In this document: positions 5,917-13,033 of the stretch, one piece after another
Layout of the letters: each line of letters opens with the position of its first letter
Numbering within the stretch: position 1 is the first letter of the stretch
From: an uncultured Prevotellaceae bacterium
Lineage (GTDB): Bacteria; Bacteroidota; Bacteroidia; Bacteroidales; Bacteroidaceae
NCBI GenBank assembly: GCA_946187025.1
Contig: CAMHPM010000013.1
Location: forward strand, 1 to 13,033
DNA length: 13,033 nt
Direction of reading: 5' to 3'
The notes under the pieces: generated by a model
What the model saw: the letters and a program-made list of their open reading frames with translations, nothing else
What the model was told of the DNA's origin: nothing
Databases searched by the model: none
Made by a program: the position numbers and the translations under genes

Positions 5917-7410
5917 TTAATCCTTAAACTTATTGATGCAGTCGATGTATGCTTCGACGCTGGCGGCTATGATGTCGGTGTTGGCACCGAATCCGTAGTA
6001 GGTTTGGTTGTCGTATTCCACCTGCATGTGTACCTTGCCCACATCGTCTGATCCGCGGCTGATGGCTTGTATGGTGAATTCGCGGAGGGTCATCTGTCGG
6101 TTCACAATCTTCTTGAGGGCCTTGATGGCGGCATCGACCGGTCCGTTGCCGCTGGCACATGCCTCGAAGTGTTCGCCGGCTATGTTGAGACCGAGGCTTG
6201 CCACGGCCTTCACGCCCACGCCGCTGGTCACTTGCAGGTATTCCATCTTGATGCGGTGGTTGGCGGTGCGATCCACTCCGGCCAGTACGAGGATGTCGTC
6301 GTCGTTGATGTCTTTCTTCTTGTCGGCCAGGCGCAGGAAGTCTTCATACACCTTGTCGAGCTTCTCTTTCTCGAGTTTCACGCCGAGCACTGCCAGACGG
6401 TTTTTCAGTGCGGCACGTCCGCTGCGTGCTGTCAGCACTATCGAGTTGTCGTCGATTCCCACGTCGTGAGGGTCGATGATTTCGTAGGTCTGCACGTTTT
6501 TCAGCACTCCATCCTGATGTATGCCCGAGGAGTGTGCGAATGCGTTCTTGCCCACGATGGCTTTGTTGGGCTGCACCGGCATGTTCATCAGGCTCGACAC
6601 CATGCGGCTCGTAGGGTATATCTTGGTGGTGTTGATGTTGGTTTCGATGCCGAGTCCTTTGTGGCATTTCAGTATCATGGCCACCTCTTCGAGTGATGTG
6701 TTTCCAGCACGTTCGCCGATTCCGTTGATGGTCACCTCCACCTGCCGTGCGCCGTTGATGATGCCGCTCATGGTGTTGGCCGTAGCCATGCCGAGGTCGT
6801 TGTGGCAGTGGGTGGATATGATTGCACGGTCGATGCCATCGACGTGGTCAACCAGATACTTTATCTTCTCGCCATACTCGGCAGGCAGGCAGTAGCCGGT
6901 GGTGTCGGGTATGTTGACCACGGTGGCTCCGGCCTTGATGACGGCCTCGATGACCTGTGCCAGATATTCGTTTTCGGTGCGTCCGGCATCTTCGGCATAG
7001 AACTCCACGTCGTCAACAAAGCGTCGTGCATACTTCACAGCAGCCACGGCACGCTCGATGATTTCCTCGCGCGTGGCATTAAACTTATACTTGATGTGTG
7101 GGTCGCTGGTGCCGATACCGGTGTGTATGCGCTTGTGTTTGGCAAATCGCAGGGCCTCGACCGCCACGTCGATATCCTTCTCCACGGCACGTGTGAGGGC
7201 ACAGATGGTGGGCCATGTCACGGCCTTGGATATCTCGATGACCGAGTTGTAGTCGCCCGGACTCGATACGGGGAATCCGGCTTCGATCACATCAACCCCC
7301 AGCATCTCCAGCTGCTTGGCCACCTGTATCTTCTCCACTGTGTTGAGCTGACACCCTGGCACCTGCTCGCCGTCGCGCAGGGTGGTGTCGAAAATGTAAA
7401 GTCTGTCCAT
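5917..7410 (-). CDS. leuA: 2-isopropylmalate synthase LeuA
   Basis: LeuA condenses acetyl-CoA with 2-ketoisovalerate, the first committed step of leucine synthesis. The 497 residues match the shorter bacterial LeuA type. The barrel carries FDTTLRDGEQVPG (7-19), IEAGFPVSSPGD (42-53), HTGIGTSDPHIKYK (96-109), EDAGRTE (140-146), metal ligands in HCHNDLGMA (His201 and His203) and NGIGERAGNTSLEE. A C-terminal regulatory domain (about 385-497, with the SGNGPVDAA loop) is the usual site of leucine feedback inhibition. It is the first structural gene, about 220 bases downstream of the promoter and behind a leader attenuator. The end is intact, and the repeat-bounded insert begins 14 bases past its stop codon. 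Confidence 0.95.
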   Translation of the reverse strand: MDRLYIFDTTLRDGEQVPGCQLNTVEKIQVAKQLEMLGVDVIEAGFPVSSPGDYNSVIEISKAVTWPTICALTRAVEKDIDVAVEALRFAKHKRIHTGIGTSDPHIKYKFNATREEIIERAVAAVKYARRFVDDVEFYAEDAGRTENEYLAQVIEAVIKAGATVVNIPDTTGYCLPAEYGEKIKYLVDHVDGIDRAIISTHCHNDLGMATANTMSGIINGARQVEVTINGIGERAGNTSLEEVAMILKCHKGLGIETNINTTKIYPTSRMVSSLMNMPVQPNKAIVGKNAFAHSSGIHQDGVLKNVQTYEIIDPHDVGIDDNSIVLTARSGRAALKNRLAVLGVKLEKEKLDKVYEDFLRLADKKKDINDDDILVLAGVDRTANHRIKMEYLQVTSGVGVKAVASLGLNIAGEHFEACASGNGPVDAAIKALKKIVNRQMTLREFTIQAISRGSDDVGKVHMQVEYDNQTYYGFGANTDIIAASVEAYIDCINKFKD

Positions 7411-7447
7411 GTATTATGATGTTATTTTATATTATATACTACTTATT

Positions 7448-7482
7448 AAAAAAACGCCTCTCTCGCTCGGAGCAAGAAAGGC
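7448..7482 (-). terminator. Attenuator terminator upstream of leuA
   Basis: On the minus strand GCCTTTCTTGC (7482-7472) pairs with GCGAGAGAGGC (7466-7456) around loop TCCGA, 11 pairs including three G-U, followed directly by G and seven T (7454-7448). It lies between the leader peptide and leuA, so it is a conditional terminator. The 5' arm can instead pair with an upstream segment to form an antiterminator. Confidence 0.9.
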
Positions 7483-7592
7483 TTATCGGGTTGTGGTCAA
7501 TTATTGTTTTCCAATACTGAATGTCGGTTTACCCATTAACACGCGGCCTCTCTCACTCCGAGCTTTCTAAGTCGTAGTGCGAGAATTAGGCC
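7456..7592 (-). promoter_or_regulatory. Ile/Leu transcription attenuator (alternative RNA hairpins)
   Basis: Four segments can be traced. Segment 1 (7592-7573, GGCCT..CACT..CG) lies within the Ile/Leu codons and pairs with segment 2 (7560-7545). Segment 2 (7562-7546, CTCGGAGTGAGAGAGGC) pairs over 17 positions, with three G-U, with segment 3 (7482-7466). Segment 3 pairs with segment 4 (7466-7456) as the terminator. Segments 2 and 4 are near copies of each other, as expected for competing partners. Stalling at Ile or Leu codons in segment 1 would free segment 2 to hold segment 3 and let transcription into leuA. Confidence 0.88.
7501..7536 (-). CDS. 11-codon mini-ORF overlapping the leader stop
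   Basis: An ATG shares its A with the leader peptide TAA (TAATG), a classic coupling arrangement, and encodes MGKPTFSIGKQ before a TAA. It fills the gap between attenuator segments 2 and 3. It could let terminating ribosomes continue toward the terminator, or be accidental. No homology can be judged at this size. Confidence 0.35.
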   Translation of the reverse strand: MGKPTFSIGKQ

Positions 7593-7616
7593 GATGATGT
7601 TGATGTTGTTTGTCAT
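7536..7616 (-). CDS. Leader peptide of the leu operon
   Basis: This 26-residue peptide starts 20 bases downstream of the -7 box, so its 5' UTR is very short. It begins MTNNINIIGLILALRLRK. It contains five Leu (CTA, CTC, CTA, CTT, CTC), four Ile (three ATC and one ATT) and one Val, with most of the Leu/Ile codons inside attenuator segment 1. It therefore acts as the sensor of charged tRNA-Ile and tRNA-Leu, and the peptide itself needs no function. Having both Ile and Leu codons agrees with an operon that holds both leuA and a citramalate synthase-like gene. No Shine-Dalgarno sequence is visible, which is normal in Bacteroidetes. Confidence 0.88.
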   Translation of the reverse strand: MTNNINIIGLILALRLRKLGVREAAC

Positions 7617-7635
7617 ATCACATTGATTTCGTGTG

Positions 7636-7667
7636 CAAATTTACATCATTTCCAGCAAACAGCAAAA
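7636..7667 (-). promoter_or_regulatory. Bacteroidetes-type promoter of the leu operon
   Basis: TAAATTTG (7643-7636) matches the TAnnTTTG -7 element and TTTTG (7667-7663) the -33 TTG element, 19 bases apart. Transcription would begin near 7630, 10-15 bases before the leader peptide ATG. Confidence 0.85.
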
Positions 7668-7732
7668 TAAAAAGACAGAAATCTGTCGTAAAACATTGCA
7701 TTTTGTCACAATACACACTACTTCACACCGTA

Positions 7733-7793
7733 TCGGGAGCGAAAGCACCCGAAAACTCATGGAGTTGGGGACATAAGTCCATGGAGTTAGGGG
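7733..7793. repeat. Hairpin-rich non-coding segment with repeated CATGGAGTT motif
   Basis: Read on the plus strand, TCGGG (7733-7737) pairs with CCCGA (7748-7752) and encloses GC-GAAA-GC, giving a GNRA-like tetraloop. CATGGAGTTGGGG (7758-7770) and CATGGAGTTAGGGG (7780-7793) are direct repeats 22 bases apart, with GGAC-ATAA-GTCC (7769-7780) between them. There is no credible ORF. It sits upstream of the leu promoter and downstream of the susCD terminator. Its role is unknown. Confidence 0.55.
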
Positions 7794-7799
7794 TTAGTT

Positions 7800-7854
7800 T
7801 CGTCCCTTTAACTTCTATTTCACTTCCCTTTCACTTCTCTTTAACTTCCCTTTA
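7800..7854. repeat. 11-bp polypyrimidine tandem array
   Basis: ACTTC recurs at 7811, 7822, 7833 and 7844, with units of the form ACTTCYCTTTM, exactly 11 bases apart. A degenerate fifth unit lies at 7800-7810, and a T-run follows at 7855-7860. The plus strand is nearly free of G here. The period is about one helical turn. Confidence 0.7.
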
Positions 7855-7860
7855 TTTTTT

Positions 7861-7897
7861 GAGTGCGGAGTCGCAAGGCTGAGAGTGCGGAGTCGCA
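7861..7897. repeat. 15-bp direct repeat, two copies
   Basis: GAGTGCGGAGTCGCA occurs at 7861-7875 and 7883-7897, 22 bases apart, directly after the 11-bp array. Confidence 0.8.
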
Positions 7898-7918
7898 GAG
7901 ACGTAAGTAAACATTAAT

Positions 7919-7935
7919 CCCAAATCGGTCATTAG
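7919..7935 (+). repeat. Second copy of the CCCAAATCGGTCAT motif
   Basis: CCCAAATCGGTCATTAG matches 883-899 at 16 of 17 bases. Here the inverted right arm is absent. It lies just downstream of the susCD terminator, as the first copy lies just downstream of the leu operon. Confidence 0.7.
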
Positions 7936-7965
7936 CCAGTTATGCGGAAATAACACCATATCCGG

Positions 7966-8011
7966 ATAAAAAACAACGATGCCGCGGCATAAGTGTCGCG
8001 GCATCGTCGTT
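7966..8011 (-). terminator. Intrinsic terminator of the susC-susD operon
   Basis: On the minus strand ACGATGCCGCG (8007-7997) pairs with CGCGGCATCGT (7986-7976). The stem extends past one mismatch by about three more pairs, with a 10-base loop, and is followed by a T-run (7973-7968). It begins 39 bases after the susD-like stop codon. A smaller stem, TGTAGC/GCTACA (8026-8041), lies between the stop and the terminator. Confidence 0.9.
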
Positions 8012-8049
8012 ATCGATATATGTGATGTAGCTGGTGCTACACCTCCTTG

Positions 8050-10233
8050 TTACCTCTTAGGCAGTGGCAGATACCAGTTGCCACCGAGGAGTGCATCGGC
8101 ACGGCTGTCGTGTTCGTTCGAGCCCTTACGCTTTGCAACCTCGCGGGCAATGAAGTCGCGGTCGCCCTTGTACATAGCCCAGCGCATGAGGTCCCAGAAA
8201 CGCTGACCCTCGAACATGCCTTCGAGTGCTTCCTCGTCGAGAACCATCTTCTCTACAGCATCACGCCACAATGGATAGTCGTGTTCATAGGCTGTGTCGT
8301 AGGCATCGATGTACTCGTCGTTAATACGGTTGTTTACACTAAGATACGTTTGATAGATATCTTTCAAAGACATGGTATCAGCAGGGAATGCCAATACTGA
8401 CAATGCCACAGAATCGGCAAACGCATCGGCAACGGCAGCATAAATAGTGTCAGGGAAACTTATTTTAATATAGTCATCAACTAAACGATAATTGTAGAGA
8501 GTATCCCAAACAATTTCGCCATTTTCGCCAACATGTCCTGTAATATACTCGTCGTATATAGTGTCAATATGTACAGTTGTTTGAACAGCATATTTACGGC
8601 TAAAGTCGCTATAAACACTAGTCAGGTGAGCGATCAAATCATCGAGTGAATCGGATACAGCCCACAGTGCGCTGTCGCGTGGCACATCGTAGAGATCGTT
8701 GTAACGGCTGTCGCCACTTCCACGCGAGTGGATACCTACCATGTTTACACGGCTTACATTGTTTTCGTATGCGTTGTACGACTGCTCAGAAATGAATGCC
8801 ATATCGTCCCATGAAGCGAGGTTACCATTGAAGAATGTGCTGACCTGGCGCAGGCGAGTCAGTTCCTCAGATGGAACGTAGAGCTGGATTGTACGGTAGT
8901 CGAGACCATACTTCAGGATGGTGAATGCGGTCATTGGGAATCCTGCACGGCAGAGGGCCTCGGCAAAGTGCAGCCACACGATGTTGCGACGGAAGAGGTT
9001 GAGGCGACGCAGCTTGGTGTCAGGACCCGAGTTTCCGGTTGAGGTTGCAAACTTCATGATGTGCTGACGCTCCAGAGCATAGATGTCGGTGTACATGTTG
9101 CTGACATACGAGCGATTGAAAACTGCAGAGAGACGGAGGTCGCCCTTCTCGAGCGAGTCTTCCCATTCTTCTTTCTGGGTGCTGTAGATTGTGTCGCGAC
9201 GGCCATTGACTTCTGAGTAGTAGCAATAAACCTGCTCGCGCGAGATTTCACGGATGCGCTCCGATGGATATACCGGCACATAGTAGCTATTCTCATACTG
9301 CGAGTTGAAGATGGCATAGAGCTCACTCCATGTTCCGTCGTAGGCACAAGTGTCGAGCGGAATGATAGTGATGGCATCGCCGTCGAACGAGGTAGAATAG
9401 CTGTCGCTACGGCTGGAGAGCATCTGGTTGTTCCAAGTAGTGCGGGCAGTACCAGTGGTTATCTCCTTGCCTGTGTAGCAGAAGTAGTCGTGATAGTAGC
9501 GGCAAGCTTCGAGGTAGTCGGCATCGCTGCGGTTGAAGCTGCCACGCCAGAGATAGAGTTCAGCCAACATGAGGCGCGACGGAATGAAGAACGATGTACT
9601 TGCATATCCACCTACCGTAGCATAGTTAGGCGAGTCGATGGTCTTCGAAGCATATGGCTTGAGGTCTTCGATGAAGTAAGTACAGATTGTGTTCATGTCG
9701 GCACGGTTGGTAGTGCTGGCCAGGATGTCGTCGGCAGTGGCTGACGAGAGAACCGGGTCGAGAATGAACGGAACAGTGCCGTAGATCTTTGCCAGTTCGA
9801 GGTAGGTCCATGCGCGGAACACCTTTGCTGCCTGTATTTCCTTCTCGAAGAAGAGACGGTTGTGAGACATATAGGTGGAATCGACATAGGCCAGATAGAT
9901 GTTGCAGGCATTGATTACTGCATAATAGTCGGCAGCCTTGTTATACTCGTTATCGGTTGTGATGTTATTGTTCATCACCTCCTGAAGCGATGTCTTGGCA
10001 ACATCAGGGTCAACATCCATGAGGTCGGCACGCAACTCACCCAGTACGACAGTGCGGTCAACCAGGCTCTGAATGCGGTTGATGATACCGAACATCTGAT
10101 AGACTGTGTCTTGAGGAGCAAGATTGGTTGTATGCAACTCATCATCCACCTCAAGCATGTCTTCACACGATGTGGTGGCTGCTCCCAACATAGCGAGGAG
10201 CAAAGCCGAGAATATAATTGATTTTGTTTTCAT
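8050..10233 (-). CDS. SusD/RagB-family outer-membrane lipoprotein
   Basis: SusD-family proteins are surface lipoproteins that cap a SusC-type transporter and bind its ligand. The protein starts with a lipoprotein signal, with lipobox Cys23 in ATTSCEDML followed by acidic residues that favour surface export in Bacteroidetes. Family marks are the helical ADYYAVINACNIYL segment, the KVFRAWTYLELAKIYGTVPFI helix, the SRLMLAELYLWRG helix, and a C terminus with FEGQRFWDLMRW and NWYLPLPK. It has 727 residues, longer than most SusDs (about 500-600). Residues of about 530-620 look like an extra segment rich in Tyr, Asp and Ile, coded by unusually AT-rich DNA. It is 68 bases downstream of the susC-like gene. 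No enzyme gene is nearby in the window, so the substrate (glycan, peptide or other) cannot be inferred. Confidence 0.93.
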   Translation of the reverse strand: MKTKSIIFSALLLAMLGAATTSCEDMLEVDDELHTTNLAPQDTVYQMFGIINRIQSLVDRTVVLGELRADLMDVDPDVAKTSLQEVMNNNITTDNEYNKAADYYAVINACNIYLAYVDSTYMSHNRLFFEKEIQAAKVFRAWTYLELAKIYGTVPFILDPVLSSATADDILASTTNRADMNTICTYFIEDLKPYASKTIDSPNYATVGGYASTSFFIPSRLMLAELYLWRGSFNRSDADYLEACRYYHDYFCYTGKEITTGTARTTWNNQMLSSRSDSYSTSFDGDAITIIPLDTCAYDGTWSELYAIFNSQYENSYYVPVYPSERIREISREQVYCYYSEVNGRRDTIYSTQKEEWEDSLEKGDLRLSAVFNRSYVSNMYTDIYALERQHIMKFATSTGNSGPDTKLRRLNLFRRNIVWLHFAEALCRAGFPMTAFTILKYGLDYRTIQLYVPSEELTRLRQVSTFFNGNLASWDDMAFISEQSYNAYENNVSRVNMVGIHSRGSGDSRYNDLYDVPRDSALWAVSDSLDDLIAHLTSVYSDFSRKYAVQTTVHIDTIYDEYITGHVGENGEIVWDTLYNYRLVDDYIKISFPDTIYAAVADAFADSVALSVLAFPADTMSLKDIYQTYLSVNNRINDEYIDAYDTAYEHDYPLWRDAVEKMVLDEEALEGMFEGQRFWDLMRWAMYKGDRDFIAREVAKRKGSNEHDSRADALLGGNWYLPLPKR

Positions 10234-10259
10234 ATATTATCTGTTTTGTTATCCCTGCC

Positions 10260-10283
10260 GGCCCCACCCCAGCGGGTGGGACC
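10260..10283 (-). other. GC-rich stem-loop between susC and susD
   Basis: On the minus strand GGTCCCACCC (10283-10274) pairs with GGGTGGGGCC (10269-10260) over 10 positions, one of them G-U, around a 4-base loop. No T-run follows. It sits in the 68-base gap, about 26 bases before the susD-like start. It could protect the 3' end of the susC message or slow transcription to set the SusC:SusD ratio. The function is inferred from position only. Confidence 0.6.
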
Positions 10284-10301
10284 AACATGCGGGGAGTATT
10301 G

Positions 10302-13033
10302 TTACAAGTTAATCTTAACTCCAAGAGTGAAACTGCGACCAGCGGTTGTGTAGCCGGCATCGATGCCCTGGAGCAACGAAGCATTGCCACACGATACTTC
10401 AGGATCGGTACCGAGGTACTTGGTGAAGGTAAGCAGGTTGTTGGCTGCTGCCCAGATTGTGATTCCCTGGAAGTACTCATTGGTGATAGGGAGCTTGTAG
10501 CCCACGGTCACGTTCTTGAGTTTGAGGTAAGAACCATCCTCAATCCAACGGTCGGAGAAACGGCTGTTGCCCATTGGGTCGTTGAACACGGCCTGTGGGA
10601 TGTCGGTCTTCTGACCCTCGGTGAGCCAACGGCGGTTGAGCGCTGTGGTCTGGTTGAGGAATGCACTTCCACCCTCGCTGATGGCACGCTGATAGTTGTA
10701 GATATCGTTGCCGAGGCTGTAGTTGAAGTTGAGACCTATGCTCCAGTTCTTGCCGATGAAGAAGTTGGCATTGATGTTACCATAGATATCTGGGTTAGGA
10801 TCGCCAATGACTACGCGGTCGTCTGGCATATCGTCACTACCATCGGAGATGAGCTTATCGCCATTCTGATCGACAAACTTCATGTCGCCGGCACCGAAGT
10901 TAACCTTGTTGCCTGCTTCGTTGAGCTGGCCGAGATCGGCTGCTTTTGCCTCGCTGGTTGAAGAGAAGACACCATCGGTCTTGAATCCGTAGAACTGACC
11001 AAGCGGGCTGCCTACCTTTGTGAGGACTGTTCCACCATAGAGTGAATTCTCAATCGATGGAACATTCTCAGGCAGCTGGGTGATTTTGTTCTTATAGTGG
11101 CCTACGCTTGCGGCGAGGGTGAACTTGAAGTTCTTGTTGTTGACAATCTTACCCTCTGCAGCAACGTCGAAACCAGAGTTCTTCATTGCGCCGTCGTTGG
11201 TCCAATAGTCCTTCATACCTGTGACGTAAGCAATCGTTCCGAGTGTTACGAGGTTGTTGGTCTTGGCAGTGAAGTAGTTGAACTTGAGGTTGAGGCGGTT
11301 TGCAAAGAAGTTGCCTTCGAAGCCTACATTGAAGCGGTTGGTAGTTTCCCAGCGCAGCTTGGTGTTACCGATATTGGTGATACCAAGGCCTACGGCTGTC
11401 TCGCGCAGGAACGGACGGCTCGACATGTAAGTGAATGCCGCATTGTTGTCGTAAGAGTCGTTACCTACCGACTCGAAGCCGGCATTGAGTTTCAACATAT
11501 TGACGGTGTTGTTTGCATGGAACCAGTCTTCGCTGCTGATTACCCATGAACCCTGGATTGAAGGGAAGAATCCCCATGTCACACCAAACATGCTGAGACC
11601 AGCCTTGGCATCCTTACCGAAGCGTGAAGACGACTGGAGGGCGAACTGTCCCTGGAGATAATACTTCTCGCGGTAGTTGTAGTCGAGGTTGCCATACCAT
11701 GAGAGCGATTTCCAGATGTCGTTGACACCGTCGGCACGACGCTTACCGGTAGAGCTGCTGAGCGAAGGAGTCTTATCGTTACCAGTGCTGAATGAGTAGA
11801 GGTAAGACGACTTGTAAGTGTCGCTCATGAAGCGAACACCGGCAAAGAAGTCAAGACGGTGCGAACCGAGTGGAATAGCCCAGTCGAAGCGAGTGTCGCT
11901 CTGTACAGAGTGGTGCTTTGAGAAGTTTGAACCAACGGTATTGGTTACTGTACCGATATCCTCGATATAGTAGTTTGGCATACCGACGATTGCTGTATAG
12001 TAGTTCTCATCGAAATTCTGTGAAGAGTAGCTGAACTGCTCCTGGATAGTCATATCACGGTTGATGTGCCATACCGGAGTCACCACGATGTCAACAGTAG
12101 TGTTGTCAACACGGTTCTTGTTCAGACCGTCGCCATAGACGAGGAGACCGAGCGGGTTGGCAACCGATGCCTTCGAGCCAAGTGCCTCGTAGAGATAGTC
12201 GTCGGCATCGGAGATGAAGCTTGACATCGTTCCGTCGGTAGCGAAGTCGTAAGGTGCCACGAATGGCGACTTAACGAGTGTCAGCACGTTTGGCGAAGAG
12301 ATGGCATTGGTCTGGAATTTTGCAGCAAGACCATCGTCGCGCAGGTTACGTGTGATGTTGGAGTAGGCTACGTCGAAACGAGTAGTGAGCTTGTCGGTGA
12401 GCACGATGTCGGAGTTGAAGCGGATGTTGAAGCGATCCATGTGGTTCTTCTTCAGAGTTGACTCTGACTTCATGTATCCAACAGAGAGGTTGTAGTTTGC
12501 AACTTCGTCACCACCTTGAATGTGGATGCTGTAGTTCTGGCTCAATGCCGTACGATAAGCAACATCCTTCCAGTCGGTGTTGTTGTGATACATATTATAA
12601 TAATAGTAGTTAGGGTCGGTCTTCAAGAACTTGAAGTCTTCGAGCTTACTACCTGCAGTCTTGAGCAGAGCTGAAGCATAAGAACGGTACTCGTCGGCAT
12701 CCATCACGTCGATGGTTGAAGGACGAGTCTCGATTCCTGCACTCAAGTTTACATCGATGCGGGTAGTCATCGAGGTGTTACGCTTGGTGCTGATGAGAAT
12801 CACACCGTTGGCAGCCTGTGCACCATAGATGGCAGTTCCGTTCTTCATAATCTTAACGTCGGAGATATCATCAATACTGAGTGCCTCGAGCAGGTTGTTG
12901 TAGTAACCATTGTGAAGCATTGTAGATGAATACATCTGGTCGTGTACAACACCGTCGATCACAACGAGCGGCTGAGATGTTGCATTGATTGAGTGGAAAC
13001 CCTCAATGAACATGCTGACACCCTGTCCAGGGA
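10302..13033 (-). CDS. SusC/RagA-family TonB-dependent transporter, 5' truncated by window
   Basis: This is an outer-membrane beta-barrel that imports a ligand using TonB energy, with the downstream SusD-like protein as lid. The open frame runs off the window edge: codons before the first visible Met (13013) read PGQGVS, so the gene starts upstream and the signal peptide, the CarboxypepD_reg-like domain, the TonB box and the start of the plug are not seen. Visible are the plug (SQPLVVIDGVV, then SDVKIMKNGTAIYGAQAANGVILISTK) and a long barrel with GDMKFVDQNGDKLISDG, DDRVVIGDPNPDIYGNIN, RWIEDGSYLKLKNVTVGYKLP, and a closing strand ending SFTLGVKINL. About 910 residues are present, of an expected 1000 or more. 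The reading frame is intact to its TAA. The plug start reads SMFIEGFHSIN where most relatives have an IRG motif. Confidence 0.95.
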   Translation of the reverse strand, partial: PGQGVSMFIEGFHSINATSQPLVVIDGVVHDQMYSSTMLHNGYYNNLLEALSIDDISDVKIMKNGTAIYGAQAANGVILISTKRNTSMTTRIDVNLSAGIETRPSTIDVMDADEYRSYASALLKTAGSKLEDFKFLKTDPNYYYYNMYHNNTDWKDVAYRTALSQNYSIHIQGGDEVANYNLSVGYMKSESTLKKNHMDRFNIRFNSDIVLTDKLTTRFDVAYSNITRNLRDDGLAAKFQTNAISSPNVLTLVKSPFVAPYDFATDGTMSSFISDADDYLYEALGSKASVANPLGLLVYGDGLNKNRVDNTTVDIVVTPVWHINRDMTIQEQFSYSSQNFDENYYTAIVGMPNYYIEDIGTVTNTVGSNFSKHHSVQSDTRFDWAIPLGSHRLDFFAGVRFMSDTYKSSYLYSFSTGNDKTPSLSSSTGKRRADGVNDIWKSLSWYGNLDYNYREKYYLQGQFALQSSSRFGKDAKAGLSMFGVTWGFFPSIQGSWVISSEDWFHANNTVNMLKLNAGFESVGNDSYDNNAAFTYMSSRPFLRETAVGLGITNIGNTKLRWETTNRFNVGFEGNFFANRLNLKFNYFTAKTNNLVTLGTIAYVTGMKDYWTNDGAMKNSGFDVAAEGKIVNNKNFKFTLAASVGHYKNKITQLPENVPSIENSLYGGTVLTKVGSPLGQFYGFKTDGVFSSTSEAKAADLGQLNEAGNKVNFGAGDMKFVDQNGDKLISDGSDDMPDDRVVIGDPNPDIYGNINANFFIGKNWSIGLNFNYSLGNDIYNYQRAISEGGSAFLNQTTALNRRWLTEGQKTDIPQAVFNDPMGNSRFSDRWIEDGSYLKLKNVTVGYKLPITNEYFQGITIWAAANNLLTFTKYLGTDPEVSCGNASLLQGIDAGYTTAGRSFTLGVKINL

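Noticed and set aside
7610..7882. 90-codon plus-strand ORF in the leu upstream region
   Set aside because: It runs antisense through the leu promoter and the tandem array, has low-complexity Ser/Leu/Phe content, and has no homology that I recognise.

Overview
The window comes from a member of the Bacteroidales, most like Prevotella, Bacteroides or Muribaculaceae. The evidence is a SusC/SusD outer-membrane pair, a Bacteroidetes-type promoter (TAnnTTTG at -7 with a TTG about 19 bases upstream), a secreted Sel1 protein with a TonB C-terminal domain, and a leucine operon carrying an extra LeuA-like synthase. There are no rRNA, tRNA or CRISPR sequences.

Layout. 4-846 (+): secreted Sel1-repeat/TonB_C protein. 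847-958: convergent intergenic gap with a 15-bp palindrome. 959-7410 (-): a branched-chain amino acid operon, transcribed leuA, leuC, leuD, cimA-like, leuB. 7411-7667 (-): its regulatory leader, with a promoter, a 26-codon leader peptide rich in Ile and Leu codons, and mutually exclusive RNA hairpins ending in an intrinsic terminator. 7681-7965: non-coding, with hairpins, an 11-bp tandem array and short direct repeats. 7966-8011: terminator of the next operon. 8050-10233 (-): SusD-like lipoprotein. 10302-13033 (-): SusC-like TonB-dependent transporter, cut by the window edge.

How it works. LeuA starts leucine synthesis. LeuC+LeuD isomerise and LeuB oxidises. The second synthase keeps the pyruvate-pocket residues of the Leptospira citramalate synthase, so it probably feeds isoleucine synthesis through the same LeuCD/LeuB enzymes. 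The leader peptide, which senses both Ile and Leu, fits this double role.

What is odd. The operon is damaged or remodelled in two places. Between leuA and leuC lies a roughly 380-bp piece with inverted ends (GACCCTCTC / GAGAGGGTC). It holds the C-terminal half of a DUF559 (Vsr-like) endonuclease and two near-identical 59-bp palindromic repeats. It has replaced the native leuC start, so LeuC is read in frame from repeat sequence. In addition, leuD lacks the codons for the conserved ENVDTDQIIP segment and is out of frame, by a deletion of roughly 30-40 bp with an ATC microhomology. If real, this would remove isopropylmalate (and citramalate) isomerase activity. An assembly error must be excluded first.
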